NCBI GenBank assembly: GCA_021160485.1
Contig: JAGHCL010000090.1
Span: forward strand, 1-16,820
DNA length: 16,820 nt
Direction of reading: 5' to 3'
DNA from: Candidatus Desulfofervidaceae bacterium
Lineage (GTDB): Bacteria; Desulfobacterota; Desulfofervidia; Desulfofervidales; Desulfofervidaceae
A program made the translations under genes and the position numbers. Shown here piece by piece: positions 8,448 through 15,129 of this stretch (the first letter of the stretch is position 1; each line of letters starts with the position of its first letter). Below the pieces are notes generated by a model. The model searched no databases and was not told the origin of the DNA. It worked only from the letters and a program-made list of their open reading frames with translations.

Positions 8448-9572
8448 ATGTTAGGAGAGAATAAATATAATATTGCTATTGCCGCTGGAGGGAGTGGTGG
8501 ACATATATTCCCTGGAATCGCTATTGCCCAGGCTCTAAAAGCTAGCAACAAGGTGGAAAAAATTATTTTTATTGGGCGTAAGGAAGGACTGGAAAGAAAA
8601 ATTATTCCTCATTATGGGTTTCCTCTTTACAATATTAACACCTCGGGGCTAGTAGGTAAAAACTTGTTTGCCAAACTTAAAGGTGGATGGCAGATGTTGA
8701 TAGGATTGAAAGAAAGTTTAAAACTCCTTCAGCAGGAAGAAATTGACTTAGTAGTTGGCACAGGAGGATATGTTTCAGCACCTGTCGCCCTTGCAGCCAC
8801 CTGTCTACGCATCCCCCTTGTGCTTCATGAACAAAATGCCATTCCGGGCAAGGCTAATCAAACATTGAGCCATCTGGCAAAGTGTATTTGTGCGTCTTAT
8901 GCGTCCTCCCTACCCTACTTTCCTAAAAGAAAATGCACATTAACAGGCAATCCTATTCGTAAAGACATTTTAAGCGTAAAACGTCCACGCATCTCTGCAT
9001 CTCCGCATCCGCGGCTTCAGGTGCTTGTTCTAGGTGGGAGTCAAGGAGCAAGGGTCATCAATGAAGCTATTTGTGACGCCTGGTTTTATTTAAAATCACA
9101 TCATATAAACATCTATTTCATTCATCAAACTGGAGAAAAGGACTTTACCCGTGTAAAATCTCTCTATGAAGAACGGGGAATCCCAGGAGAACCCAGGGCT
9201 TTTATTAAAGATATGGCCGATGCTTACAGTCAGGCGGATATGGTCATCAGCCGTGCTGGAGCAACAACCCTGGCGGAAATTACTACCCTAGGTCTGCCCA
9301 GTATTCTCATCCCCTATCCGTGGGCTACAGGCCATCAATGGTATAATGCTGAGACGATGGCCAAGGCAGGTGCTTCTATTGTCATACCTCAAGAAGTGCT
9401 CAGTGGTCAAAGGTTGGCAGAGGTCTTAATAAACTTAATTCAAGACAAAAAACGTCTGCAACAGATGGGTGAAGCAGCCCAAAAACTAGGAAAACCACAA
9501 GCGGCTCATCACATTGCAGATATTTGCATAATGCTGTTGGAGGAGAAAAGGCGTGCAACTACCATGGCGTAA
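8448..9572 (+). CDS. murG: UDP-GlcNAc:lipid I N-acetylglucosaminyltransferase MurG
   Basis: Peripheral inner-membrane GT-B glycosyltransferase that converts lipid I to lipid II. The N-domain glycine loop is GGSGGH at residues 14-19, a variant of GGTGGH. The second glycine-rich loop, GGSQGARVINEA, begins at residue 196. The UDP-GlcNAc site is SRAGATTLAEITTLGLPSI followed by IPYP and HQWYNAE. The 374 residues are slightly longer than typical. Residues 178-190, in the linker between the two domains, are encoded by an 8-bp repeat array (see array F). The ATG lies 2 bases after the ftsW stop, with AAAGG at 8438-8442. The 3' end overlaps murC by 20 bases. Confidence 0.96.
   Translation: MLGENKYNIAIAAGGSGGHIFPGIAIAQALKASNKVEKIIFIGRKEGLERKIIPHYGFPLYNINTSGLVGKNLFAKLKGGWQMLIGLKESLKLLQQEEIDLVVGTGGYVSAPVALAATCLRIPLVLHEQNAIPGKANQTLSHLAKCICASYASSLPYFPKRKCTLTGNPIRKDILSVKRPRISASPHPRLQVLVLGGSQGARVINEAICDAWFYLKSHHINIYFIHQTGEKDFTRVKSLYEERGIPGEPRAFIKDMADAYSQADMVISRAGATTLAEITTLGLPSILIPYPWATGHQWYNAETMAKAGASIVIPQEVLSGQRLAEVLINLIQDKKRLQQMGEAAQKLGKPQAAHHIADICIMLLEEKRRATTMA
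8979..9018 (+). repeat. 8-bp tandem array inside murG (array F)
   Basis: Octamers in register within coding sequence: AAACGTCC (8979), ACGCATCT (8987), CTGCATCT (8995), CCGCATCC (9003) and GCGGCTTC (9011). The middle three are clearly related, and ACGCATCT differs from the array A consensus by one base. They encode a short Arg/Ser/Pro-rich stretch just before the LQVLVLGGSQGA strand, where MurG proteins vary in length. Confidence 0.7.
9539..9544 (+). promoter_or_regulatory. Ribosome binding site of murC
   Basis: GGAGGA ends 8 bases before the GTG at 9553, within the end of murG. It is a strong match to the anti-Shine-Dalgarno sequence and supports the non-ATG start. Confidence 0.65.
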
Positions 9573-10911
9573 TTTTCACTTTATTGGTATTGGTGGCATT
9601 GGCATGAGCGGCCTAGCCAGTATATTATTGGAACTTGGCTACCACGTAAGTGGCTCGGATATTCAGCCAAACCGGATTTTGGCAAGGCTAGAAGAAAAAG
9701 GAGCTCAAATCTATATCGGACATCAAAATCATCAGATAGATGGGGCCCAAGTAGTGGTATTCTCTTCGGCAATTAAACCCAACAACCCTGAATTAATAGC
9801 CGCAAAAGAAAAAAAATTACCTTTAATTTCCCGAGGCCAATTGTTGGCCCTTCTTATGGAAGAAAAAAAGGGTATTGCTGTAGCTGGCACCCATGGCAAA
9901 ACCACAACTTCATCTATGCTAGCCACTATTTTAGAAACTGCTGGAACAAATCCCACCGTTGTTATAGGTGGATGTATAAATGGCAGCGGCGTTAATGCCT
10001 GGTGGGGCAACGGACCCTATCTAGTAGCCGAGGCGGACGAAAGCGACGGAAGTTTCCTTTTGTTGCATCCTTATATTACCGTCATAACCAATATTGAAGC
10101 TGACCATCTGGATTATTATCAAGATTTAGGAAACATCAAAAAAGCTTTTGCTCAGTTTTTAAAGCAGTTAAAACCAGGGGGAAAGGCCATTGTTTGGGGA
10201 GACGATTCTGAAATAAAAGACATAATCAAACAAACAGGAATTCCTTATTTAACCTATGGCCTTACACCTGGTCAGGACTTTGAAGCAAGAGAAGTTTGTT
10301 TAAATACCCTCAGCCAGTTTAATCTTTATATTCAAGGGAGAAATATCGGACAGGTCACTTTATCCCTACCCGGTAAACACAATGTCCTCAACGCTCTGGC
10401 CGCCCTGGCTGCGGCCTGGGTATTAAACATAGACATGGAAATGGCCATTTATGCCCTAAAAAACTTTAAAGGTGTGGGACGCAGACTGGAAGTAAAGGGA
10501 GAAAAAAATGGTATTATGGTTATAGATGATTATGCCCACCACCCCACAGAAATAAAAATGACTCTTAATGCCATTAAACAAAAATGGCCAGGTCGCCGTT
10601 TGATTACTATTTTTCAACCCCATCGGTATTCACGCACTAAAAGTCTATACCAGGAATTTCTAACCGTCTTTTCAGAAACAGATGAGCTTATTTTGACAGA
10701 AATCTATGCGGCTAGTGAGCAACCCATTCCGGGAGTAACCGGAAGGTGGCTGGCTGATGGGATTGAAAGATATAGAAGTATATATTATTGCCCTGATTTT
10801 GAAGCAATCATGAATAAACTCAATAAACTTTTACAACCAGGAGATATTGTCCTTACCCTAGGTGCAGGTAATATTTGGCAGGTAGGAGAAAAATTACTCA
10901 AAGATGAGTGA
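9553..10911 (+). CDS. murC: UDP-N-acetylmuramate--L-alanine ligase MurC
   Basis: Cytoplasmic ATP-dependent ligase that adds the first amino acid, L-Ala, to UDP-MurNAc. The N-terminal FHFIGIGGIGMSGLA is the MurC Rossmann motif, almost at the start codon as in homologues. The ATP loop is GTHGKTTTS from residue 112; the His is typical of MurC. AEADESDGSFL, DDYAHHPTEI and FQPHRYSRT are further MurC signatures. The 452 residues match the family. It starts with GTG inside the last 20 bases of murG and has a strong GGAGGA site. The stop codon is immediately followed by, and slightly overlaps, an octamer array. Confidence 0.97.
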   Translation: MQLPWRNFHFIGIGGIGMSGLASILLELGYHVSGSDIQPNRILARLEEKGAQIYIGHQNHQIDGAQVVVFSSAIKPNNPELIAAKEKKLPLISRGQLLALLMEEKKGIAVAGTHGKTTTSSMLATILETAGTNPTVVIGGCINGSGVNAWWGNGPYLVAEADESDGSFLLLHPYITVITNIEADHLDYYQDLGNIKKAFAQFLKQLKPGGKAIVWGDDSEIKDIIKQTGIPYLTYGLTPGQDFEAREVCLNTLSQFNLYIQGRNIGQVTLSLPGKHNVLNALAALAAAWVLNIDMEMAIYALKNFKGVGRRLEVKGEKNGIMVIDDYAHHPTEIKMTLNAIKQKWPGRRLITIFQPHRYSRTKSLYQEFLTVFSETDELILTEIYAASEQPIPGVTGRWLADGIERYRSIYYCPDFEAIMNKLNKLLQPGDIVLTLGAGNIWQVGEKLLKDE

Positions 10912-10941
10912 ATGCGTAGAAGTGTAGATGTGTTGAAGTTT
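10910..10941 (+). repeat. Degenerate 8-bp array, murC-murB junction (array C)
   Basis: Four octamers in register: GAATGCGT (10910, overlapping the murC stop), AGAAGTGT (10918), AGATGTGT (10926) and TGAAGTTT (10934). The consensus is about AGATGCGT, the complement orientation of array A. Two looser GT-bearing units (about 10958-10973) follow before murB. GATGTGTT is shared with array B. Confidence 0.7.
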
Positions 10942-10982
10942 AAAAACACAAATAAATAATGTATAAGTGTTGAAAATTGAAT

Positions 10983-11864
10983 ATGAAGAATTTGGGCAAA
11001 TTCGGACAGACAAAATATGATTATCCTTTAGCCACTCTTACTACCTTCAAAATCGGAGGGCAAGCAAGGGCAGTTATCTGGATAGAGCAAGAGGAAAAAT
11101 TGGTAGCATTAATAGATTATTTACAAAAAATTGGGTGTCCTTATTACCTTCTAGGAAGAGGTAGTAACGTCCTAGTGTCTGATGCAGGTTATCCCGGAGT
11201 AATTATCAAGCTAAACCTTAAAGCAATCTCCTACCAAAGAAATCAACATTTATACCTAAAAGTAGGGGCTGGAATCAAAATATCTCATTTGCTTGGTTTG
11301 TGCATTAAACACGGTTGGACAGGACTGGAGTTCATGACAGGCATACCTGGAACAATCGGAGGAGCCATTGCTGTCAATGCAGGTGCTTTTGGGCATAGTA
11401 TTGGTAAAAAAGTGACTCAGATAAAGATATTCTCTCCTCGGTCAGGAATTAAATGGATAAGCTGGGACGAAAGTAAATATGGATACCGCCACACTAAACT
11501 CTCACAGGATACTTTTATTTTAGGAGCCGAATTAGAACTAAGCTATCTTCATCCGCAGCAGGTTAGTATGTTGATAAAAAAATATTTCTGTCAAAAAAAG
11601 GCCACTCAGCCTTTATTTTACCATTCTGCTGGTTGTGTATTTAAAAATCCCACAAGGGCTAGTGCTGGTTACCTTATAGATAAAGCTGGTTTAAAGGGCA
11701 AAAGGATTGGAGGAGCTGAAGTTTCAGAAAAACATGCCAATTTTATCATTAATAAATACCAGGCTAAAGCAGCAGACGTCTTTGCCTTGATGGAATTCGT
11801 ACAGGAAACAGTAGAAAAATGTGAAGGAGTGCGTTTAGAACCAGAAATTAGGTTTATAACATGA
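10983..11864 (+). CDS. murB: UDP-N-acetylenolpyruvoylglucosamine reductase MurB (type II)
   Basis: FAD- and NADPH-dependent enzyme that reduces UDP-GlcNAc-enolpyruvate to UDP-MurNAc in the cytoplasm. TTFKIGGQA and GRGSNVLVSD are FAD-domain motifs. GLEFMTGIPGTIGGAIAVNAGAFG is the central signature. KKATQPLFYHSAGCVFKNP carries the proton-donor position, which is Cys218 here rather than the usual Ser. GLKGKRIGGAEVSEKHANFI and LEPEIRF close the protein. The length (293 aa) and the absence of the extra domain region of E. coli MurB indicate type II. The start is either ATG 10983 or TTG 10977, two codons earlier; neither has a clear Shine-Dalgarno sequence. The stop overlaps ftsQ by 4 bases. Confidence 0.95.
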   Translation: MKNLGKFGQTKYDYPLATLTTFKIGGQARAVIWIEQEEKLVALIDYLQKIGCPYYLLGRGSNVLVSDAGYPGVIIKLNLKAISYQRNQHLYLKVGAGIKISHLLGLCIKHGWTGLEFMTGIPGTIGGAIAVNAGAFGHSIGKKVTQIKIFSPRSGIKWISWDESKYGYRHTKLSQDTFILGAELELSYLHPQQVSMLIKKYFCQKKATQPLFYHSAGCVFKNPTRASAGYLIDKAGLKGKRIGGAEVSEKHANFIINKYQAKAADVFALMEFVQETVEKCEGVRLEPEIRFIT

Positions 11865-12604
11865 AAAAAAACCGCTATCGCAGGAAAAGAAATTGGGGGA
11901 GGTTATTCAGGGGGTTAACAGGAATCTTATCTGTTCTTATCCTGAGTTTTGGCTTTGTATGGGGTTATGCTTATCTCTGCCAGATGCCTTATTTCGTTAT
12001 AAAAGATATTCAAATAGAGGGTAATAAATCTATTCCTACAAAGGAAATTACCAAGTTAGTCACCTGCCAGGGTAAAAGTTTACTTGCATTAAATGCGCAA
12101 AAAATAAGACATCAACTTTCACAGCATCCACTAATAAAAGGAGTTGAAATTAAACGCATCTGGCCTAATAAAATGAAGATAGTCATTAAAGAACATCAAA
12201 TAGTAGCCCTAGCTTATATAGAAAATCGGTGGTGGTTGGTAGACAAAGAGGGAGAATGTATTCCAACTACTACTCGGAAAGGATTGGACTTGCCTGTAAT
12301 TACTGGATTAAGTTCTCAAAATGACCCTCATCTTAAAACTGCCCTGGCCCTAATTGATGCATGGTCTCACAAGCAGAAGAGTTTCTCTTTGGAAAATATA
12401 TCCGAAGTTCATGTGGATGTGGATTTGGGCATTAATGTCTTTACTCTCCAAGGGTGGCAGGTATTAATAGGCAATGGCAATTTTGCCAAAAAGCTTGATA
12501 CCTTAGTAAAAATCCTAGCTTATCTTCAAAAAAATGGGAAGCAGGTCAAATTCATTGATTTGACAGATATGCACCGAATATATGCGAAATTGGGTAAAAA
12601 ATGA
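11861..12604 (+). CDS. ftsQ: Cell division protein FtsQ/DivIB
   Basis: Bitopic inner-membrane divisome protein that recruits the FtsL-FtsB module. A short, strongly basic cytoplasmic tail (KKNRYRRKR) is followed by one transmembrane segment at about residues 19-40. The POTRA domain begins around FVIKDIQIEGNKSIPTKEI (about 45-115). A beta domain contains IVIKEHQIVALAYIENRWW and VDKEGECIP. The 247 residues are typical. The position between murB and ftsA supports the call, because FtsQ sequences diverge widely. ATG 11861 overlaps the murB stop (ATGA), indicating coupling. Confidence 0.92.
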   Translation: MKKNRYRRKRNWGRLFRGLTGILSVLILSFGFVWGYAYLCQMPYFVIKDIQIEGNKSIPTKEITKLVTCQGKSLLALNAQKIRHQLSQHPLIKGVEIKRIWPNKMKIVIKEHQIVALAYIENRWWLVDKEGECIPTTTRKGLDLPVITGLSSQNDPHLKTALALIDAWSHKQKSFSLENISEVHVDVDLGINVFTLQGWQVLIGNGNFAKKLDTLVKILAYLQKNGKQVKFIDLTDMHRIYAKLGKK

Positions 12605-12648
12605 GGTAATATTACGAATATATATCAACACTTAAAAGGGAGTAAATA
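12604..12648 (+). repeat. ftsQ-ftsA leader with palindrome and repeat-like AT-rich sequence (array G)
   Basis: GTAATATTAC at 12606-12615 is a perfect 10-bp palindrome. AGGTAAT, ATTACGA and ATATATA follow in 7-bp steps from 12604. The stretch 12604-12626 resembles 15111-15132 upstream of the radical-SAM gene: both have AGGTAAT, then GAATAT, then TAT. ATTACGAAT recurs upstream of ftsZ (13929-13937). The ftsA ribosome site GGGAG (12638-12642, 6 bases before the ATG) lies outside the repeat. Confidence 0.45.
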
Positions 12649-13881
12649 ATGGCGCGGAAAGGAGAACTTATTGTAGGATTAGATATTGGCACGACTAAGG
12701 TTTGTGCCGTTGTCGCCGAACCTACAGAAGAAGGGAAGCTAGATATTATCGGTGTAGGCTGCCATCCCTCACATGGATTAAGAAAGGGTATGGTAGTTAA
12801 TGTAGAAAGCACAATCAGTTCTATTAAGAAGGCAGTAGAAGAAGCAGAAATGATGGCTGGTTGTGAAATTCGCAGTGTCTATACAGGTGTTGCTGGCAGT
12901 CATATCCAAAGCATGAACAGTCAGGGGGTGATTGCTTTAAAACACCGTGAGGTGACCAAGAAAGATATAGACCGGGTCATAGATACAGCCAAAATGGTTT
13001 CTTTGCCCCCAGAAAGAAAAATTATTCATGTTTTACCTCAAGAGTTTATCGTAGATGACCAGGAAGGCATCCAAGATCCTCGGGGTATGGCTGGTGTAAG
13101 GCTAGAGGCTCATGTACACATTATCACCGCCTCTGTAGCTGCAGTCCAGACCTTTATCCGGTGTATTCAAAAGGCAGGACTAGATGTTATAGAAGTTGTT
13201 CTTCAACCCCTGGCAGCGGCTGAAGCCGTGCTAACTGACGAAGAAAAAATGTTAGGAGTAGCCTTAGTAGACCTAGGAGGAGGAACAACAGACATAACTG
13301 TCTTTGCAGAAAACAGTATAAAACATTCAGCTGTTTTAGCAGTTGGGGGAACAAACATTACAAATGATATTGCCTTTGGGCTACGCACACCTCTTTCTGA
13401 GGCTGAAAAAATCAAACTAAAGTATGGCATTGCCACTACGGCTCTCTTGGAAGAAGATGAAGAAATAGAAATTCCTTCCGTAGGTGAAAAAAAAGTGCGT
13501 AAGGTGTCTAGGTCTGTCTTGGCTCAAATCATTGAACCCAGAGTAGAAGAAATCATTGGTCTTGTGGAACATGAGTTAATCCGCAGAGAAGTTAAAGATA
13601 TAATTGCTTCTGGTGTGGTTATCACCGGAGGCTCATCTTTATTACCAGGCTTAATAGAATTGGCTGAACAAATTTTTGATCTACCTGTAAGAATAGGCTA
13701 TACCCGTGGAGTAGGTGGATTATCTGATGTTATTCGCAACCCGATGTATGCTACAGCCGTAGGTTTGGCCAAGTATGGATTTAAAGCCCAAGGAGGAGCA
13801 AAATATATAGTTACCAAACCCAAAGGTGCATGGCAAAGTTTCATTTACAATTTAAAAAGGTGGTTTAAGGAAGCATTTTAA
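12649..13881 (+). CDS. ftsA: Cell division protein FtsA
   Basis: Actin-like ATPase that tethers FtsZ to the membrane and signals to the septal synthases. The phosphate-1 loop GLDIGTTKVCAVVAE is near the N-terminus (Asp12). The SHS2 (1C) subdomain includes HVLPQEFIVDDQEGI with DPRGMAG. The phosphate-2 region is VDLGGGTTDITVF, followed by GGTNITNDIA and SEAEKIKLKYG. The adenosine motif is ITGGSSLLPG. The C-terminal amphipathic membrane helix (WQSFIYNLKRWFKEAF) is intact. The 410 residues are normal. ATG 12649 has GGGAG six bases upstream. The gap to ftsZ holds repeat array D. Confidence 0.97.
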   Translation: MARKGELIVGLDIGTTKVCAVVAEPTEEGKLDIIGVGCHPSHGLRKGMVVNVESTISSIKKAVEEAEMMAGCEIRSVYTGVAGSHIQSMNSQGVIALKHREVTKKDIDRVIDTAKMVSLPPERKIIHVLPQEFIVDDQEGIQDPRGMAGVRLEAHVHIITASVAAVQTFIRCIQKAGLDVIEVVLQPLAAAEAVLTDEEKMLGVALVDLGGGTTDITVFAENSIKHSAVLAVGGTNITNDIAFGLRTPLSEAEKIKLKYGIATTALLEEDEEIEIPSVGEKKVRKVSRSVLAQIIEPRVEEIIGLVEHELIRREVKDIIASGVVITGGSSLLPGLIELAEQIFDLPVRIGYTRGVGGLSDVIRNPMYATAVGLAKYGFKAQGGAKYIVTKPKGAWQSFIYNLKRWFKEAF

Positions 13882-13886
13882 TAGGA

Positions 13887-13942
13887 GGATGCGTTGGTGT
13901 GTTATATTTTAGGAATCACGCATTACTAATTACGAATCAATG
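13887..13942 (+). repeat. Mixed 8-bp and 7-bp arrays, ftsA-ftsZ junction (array D)
   Basis: The left part has octamers GGATGCGT (13887) and TGGTGTGT (13895). The right part has heptamers ATCACGC (13915), ATTACTA (13922), ATTACGA (13929) and ATCAATG (13936). ATGCGT (13889-13894) and ACGCAT (13918-13923) are inverted copies 23 bases apart. The last heptamer contains the upstream ATG (13940) of the ftsZ frame. Confidence 0.6.
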
Positions 13943-13946
13943 GGGG
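13942..13946 (+). promoter_or_regulatory. Ribosome binding site deciding the ftsZ start
   Basis: The G5 run in GGGGGT ends 5 bases before ATG 13952. It favours that ATG over the in-frame ATG at 13940, which lies in the repeat and has no upstream purine site. Confidence 0.45.
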
Positions 13947-13951
13947 TAAAA

Positions 13952-15091
13952 ATGCGGATAGACCTTGTAGAAGAAGGATTAACAGCAAGAATCAAAGTCA
14001 TAGGTGTAGGTGGAGCAGGAGGGAACGCTATCAATAATATGATAGAAGCTGGGCTTAAAAATGTAAATTTCATTGCAGCCAATACCGATTTACAAGCCTT
14101 AGAATCAAATGAAGCGCCAGTTAAAGTCCAGCTTGGCCCCAATGTTACCAGAGGATTAGGGGCCGGTGCCAAACCAGAAATAGGAAGACAGGCAGCCTTA
14201 GAAAGCGTTGATCATCTTAAGCAGGTATTAGAAGGTAGTGATATGGTTTTTATCACAGCCGGAATGGGTGGAGGCACAGGCACTGGTGCCGCACCTGTTG
14301 TCGCTCAGGTCAGTAAAGAACTGGGAGCCCTCACAGTAGCGGTAGTAACAAAACCATTTAAATTTGAGGGGAAAAAACGCTACGAAATTGCCCAAAGTGG
14401 TATTGACCAACTCAAGGAAGTAGTAGATACCATTATCACTATTCCTAATGACCGTTTGTTCAGGGCTGGTCAAAAGACACCTACACTCATTCAGGCATTT
14501 AAAAAAGCCGATGAAGTATTATATTTTGCCGTTAAAGGCATTGCCGATTTGATTACCATCCCTGGCTTGGTCAATGTGGATTTCGCTGATGTCCGCACGA
14601 TCATGGAAGAAAAGGGACTTGCCCTTATGGGTACAGGAAGTGCAAGGGGAGAAGACCGTGCCGCTGAAGCAGCTCAGAAGGCCATTCGTAGCCCTCTCCT
14701 AGAAGATGTCTCTATCAAAGGAGCCAAAGGTGTGCTTATGAATATCACTGCTTCTTCTGACATGACCCTGGAAGAAGTAGAAGCTGCCTCTAGTCTTATT
14801 TATGAAGAAGCTGCTGAAGACGCCAATATCATTTGGGGAACAGTCATTGATGACAATTTAGGCGATGAGATGATGATTACTGTAATTGCTACGGGTATAA
14901 ATAAAGATGCCTACCAAAAAGTGCAGGCAGGGGAAATAAAAGCCATGGCAGAGGTTTCATCATTAAAAGAGTTCAAAGCAGAAAAGGAAAAAAAGGAAGT
15001 CAAACAGCCCAAGCAACAAAAGATTTTCCGTTTACCTCTGGACGAAGACGACCTGGACATTCCTACATTTGTCAGACGGCGGATGGACTAA
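13952..15091 (+). CDS. ftsZ: Cell division protein FtsZ
   Basis: Tubulin-like GTPase that forms the cytokinetic ring. From ATG 13952 the protein has 379 residues. IKVIGVGGAGGNAINNMI and AANTDLQAL begin the GTPase domain. The tubulin signature GGGTGTG falls at residues 106-112. IPNDRLF and the T7 loop NVDFADVRTIM with the catalytic Asp follow. The C-terminal linker is short and rich in Lys, Glu and Gln. The conserved C-terminal peptide DDLDIPTFVRRR, which binds FtsA and other partners, is intact. The in-frame ATG 13940 would add four residues and lies in repeat array D, so 13952 with its GGGGGT site is preferred. No terminator hairpin follows the stop. Confidence 0.97.
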   Translation: MRIDLVEEGLTARIKVIGVGGAGGNAINNMIEAGLKNVNFIAANTDLQALESNEAPVKVQLGPNVTRGLGAGAKPEIGRQAALESVDHLKQVLEGSDMVFITAGMGGGTGTGAAPVVAQVSKELGALTVAVVTKPFKFEGKKRYEIAQSGIDQLKEVVDTIITIPNDRLFRAGQKTPTLIQAFKKADEVLYFAVKGIADLITIPGLVNVDFADVRTIMEEKGLALMGTGSARGEDRAAEAAQKAIRSPLLEDVSIKGAKGVLMNITASSDMTLEEVEAASSLIYEEAAEDANIIWGTVIDDNLGDEMMITVIATGINKDAYQKVQAGEIKAMAEVSSLKEFKAEKEKKEVKQPKQQKIFRLPLDEDDLDIPTFVRRRMD

Positions 15092-15100
15092 AAAATTATT

Positions 15101-15129
15101 AATGAGTGATAGGTAATGTGTGAATATGT
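15101..15129 (+). repeat. 7-8 bp periodic sequence between ftsZ and the radical-SAM gene (array E)
   Basis: AATGAGT (15101), GATAGGT (15108), AATGTGT (15115) and GAATATGT (15122) run head to tail, each ending in GT, and end at the next start codon. The array resembles the complement-orientation arrays B and C and is similar to the ftsQ-ftsA leader. No stem-loop plus T-run is visible here, so I see no transcription terminator. Confidence 0.5.

Larger units (their letters stand above)
1..15091 (+). other. dcw (division and cell wall) gene cluster, probable operon
   Basis: Twelve consecutive same-strand genes from ftsI to ftsZ make lipid II, polymerise and cross-link septal peptidoglycan, and assemble the Z-ring. 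Six junctions overlap or nearly touch, which suggests translational coupling. The remaining gaps are 34 to about 80 bases and contain no hairpin followed by a T-run, so one long transcript is plausible (inference). The usual upstream members mraZ, rsmH and ftsL would lie left of the window. No ddl gene is present between murB and ftsQ. Confidence 0.9.

Noticed and set aside
8889..8906. TGCGTC repeated 9 bp apart in murG as another array
   Set aside because: There are only two copies at a codon-multiple spacing within ordinary coding sequence; it does not share the 8-bp register.
10933..10962. Possible promoter upstream of murB (TTGAAG, 18 bases, TAATGT)
   Set aside because: Both boxes are weak and overlap the AT-rich repeat region; a chance match is likely.
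15092..15129. Terminator after ftsZ
   Set aside because: No GC-rich stem followed by a T-run is present; the gap is filled by a repeat-like sequence.
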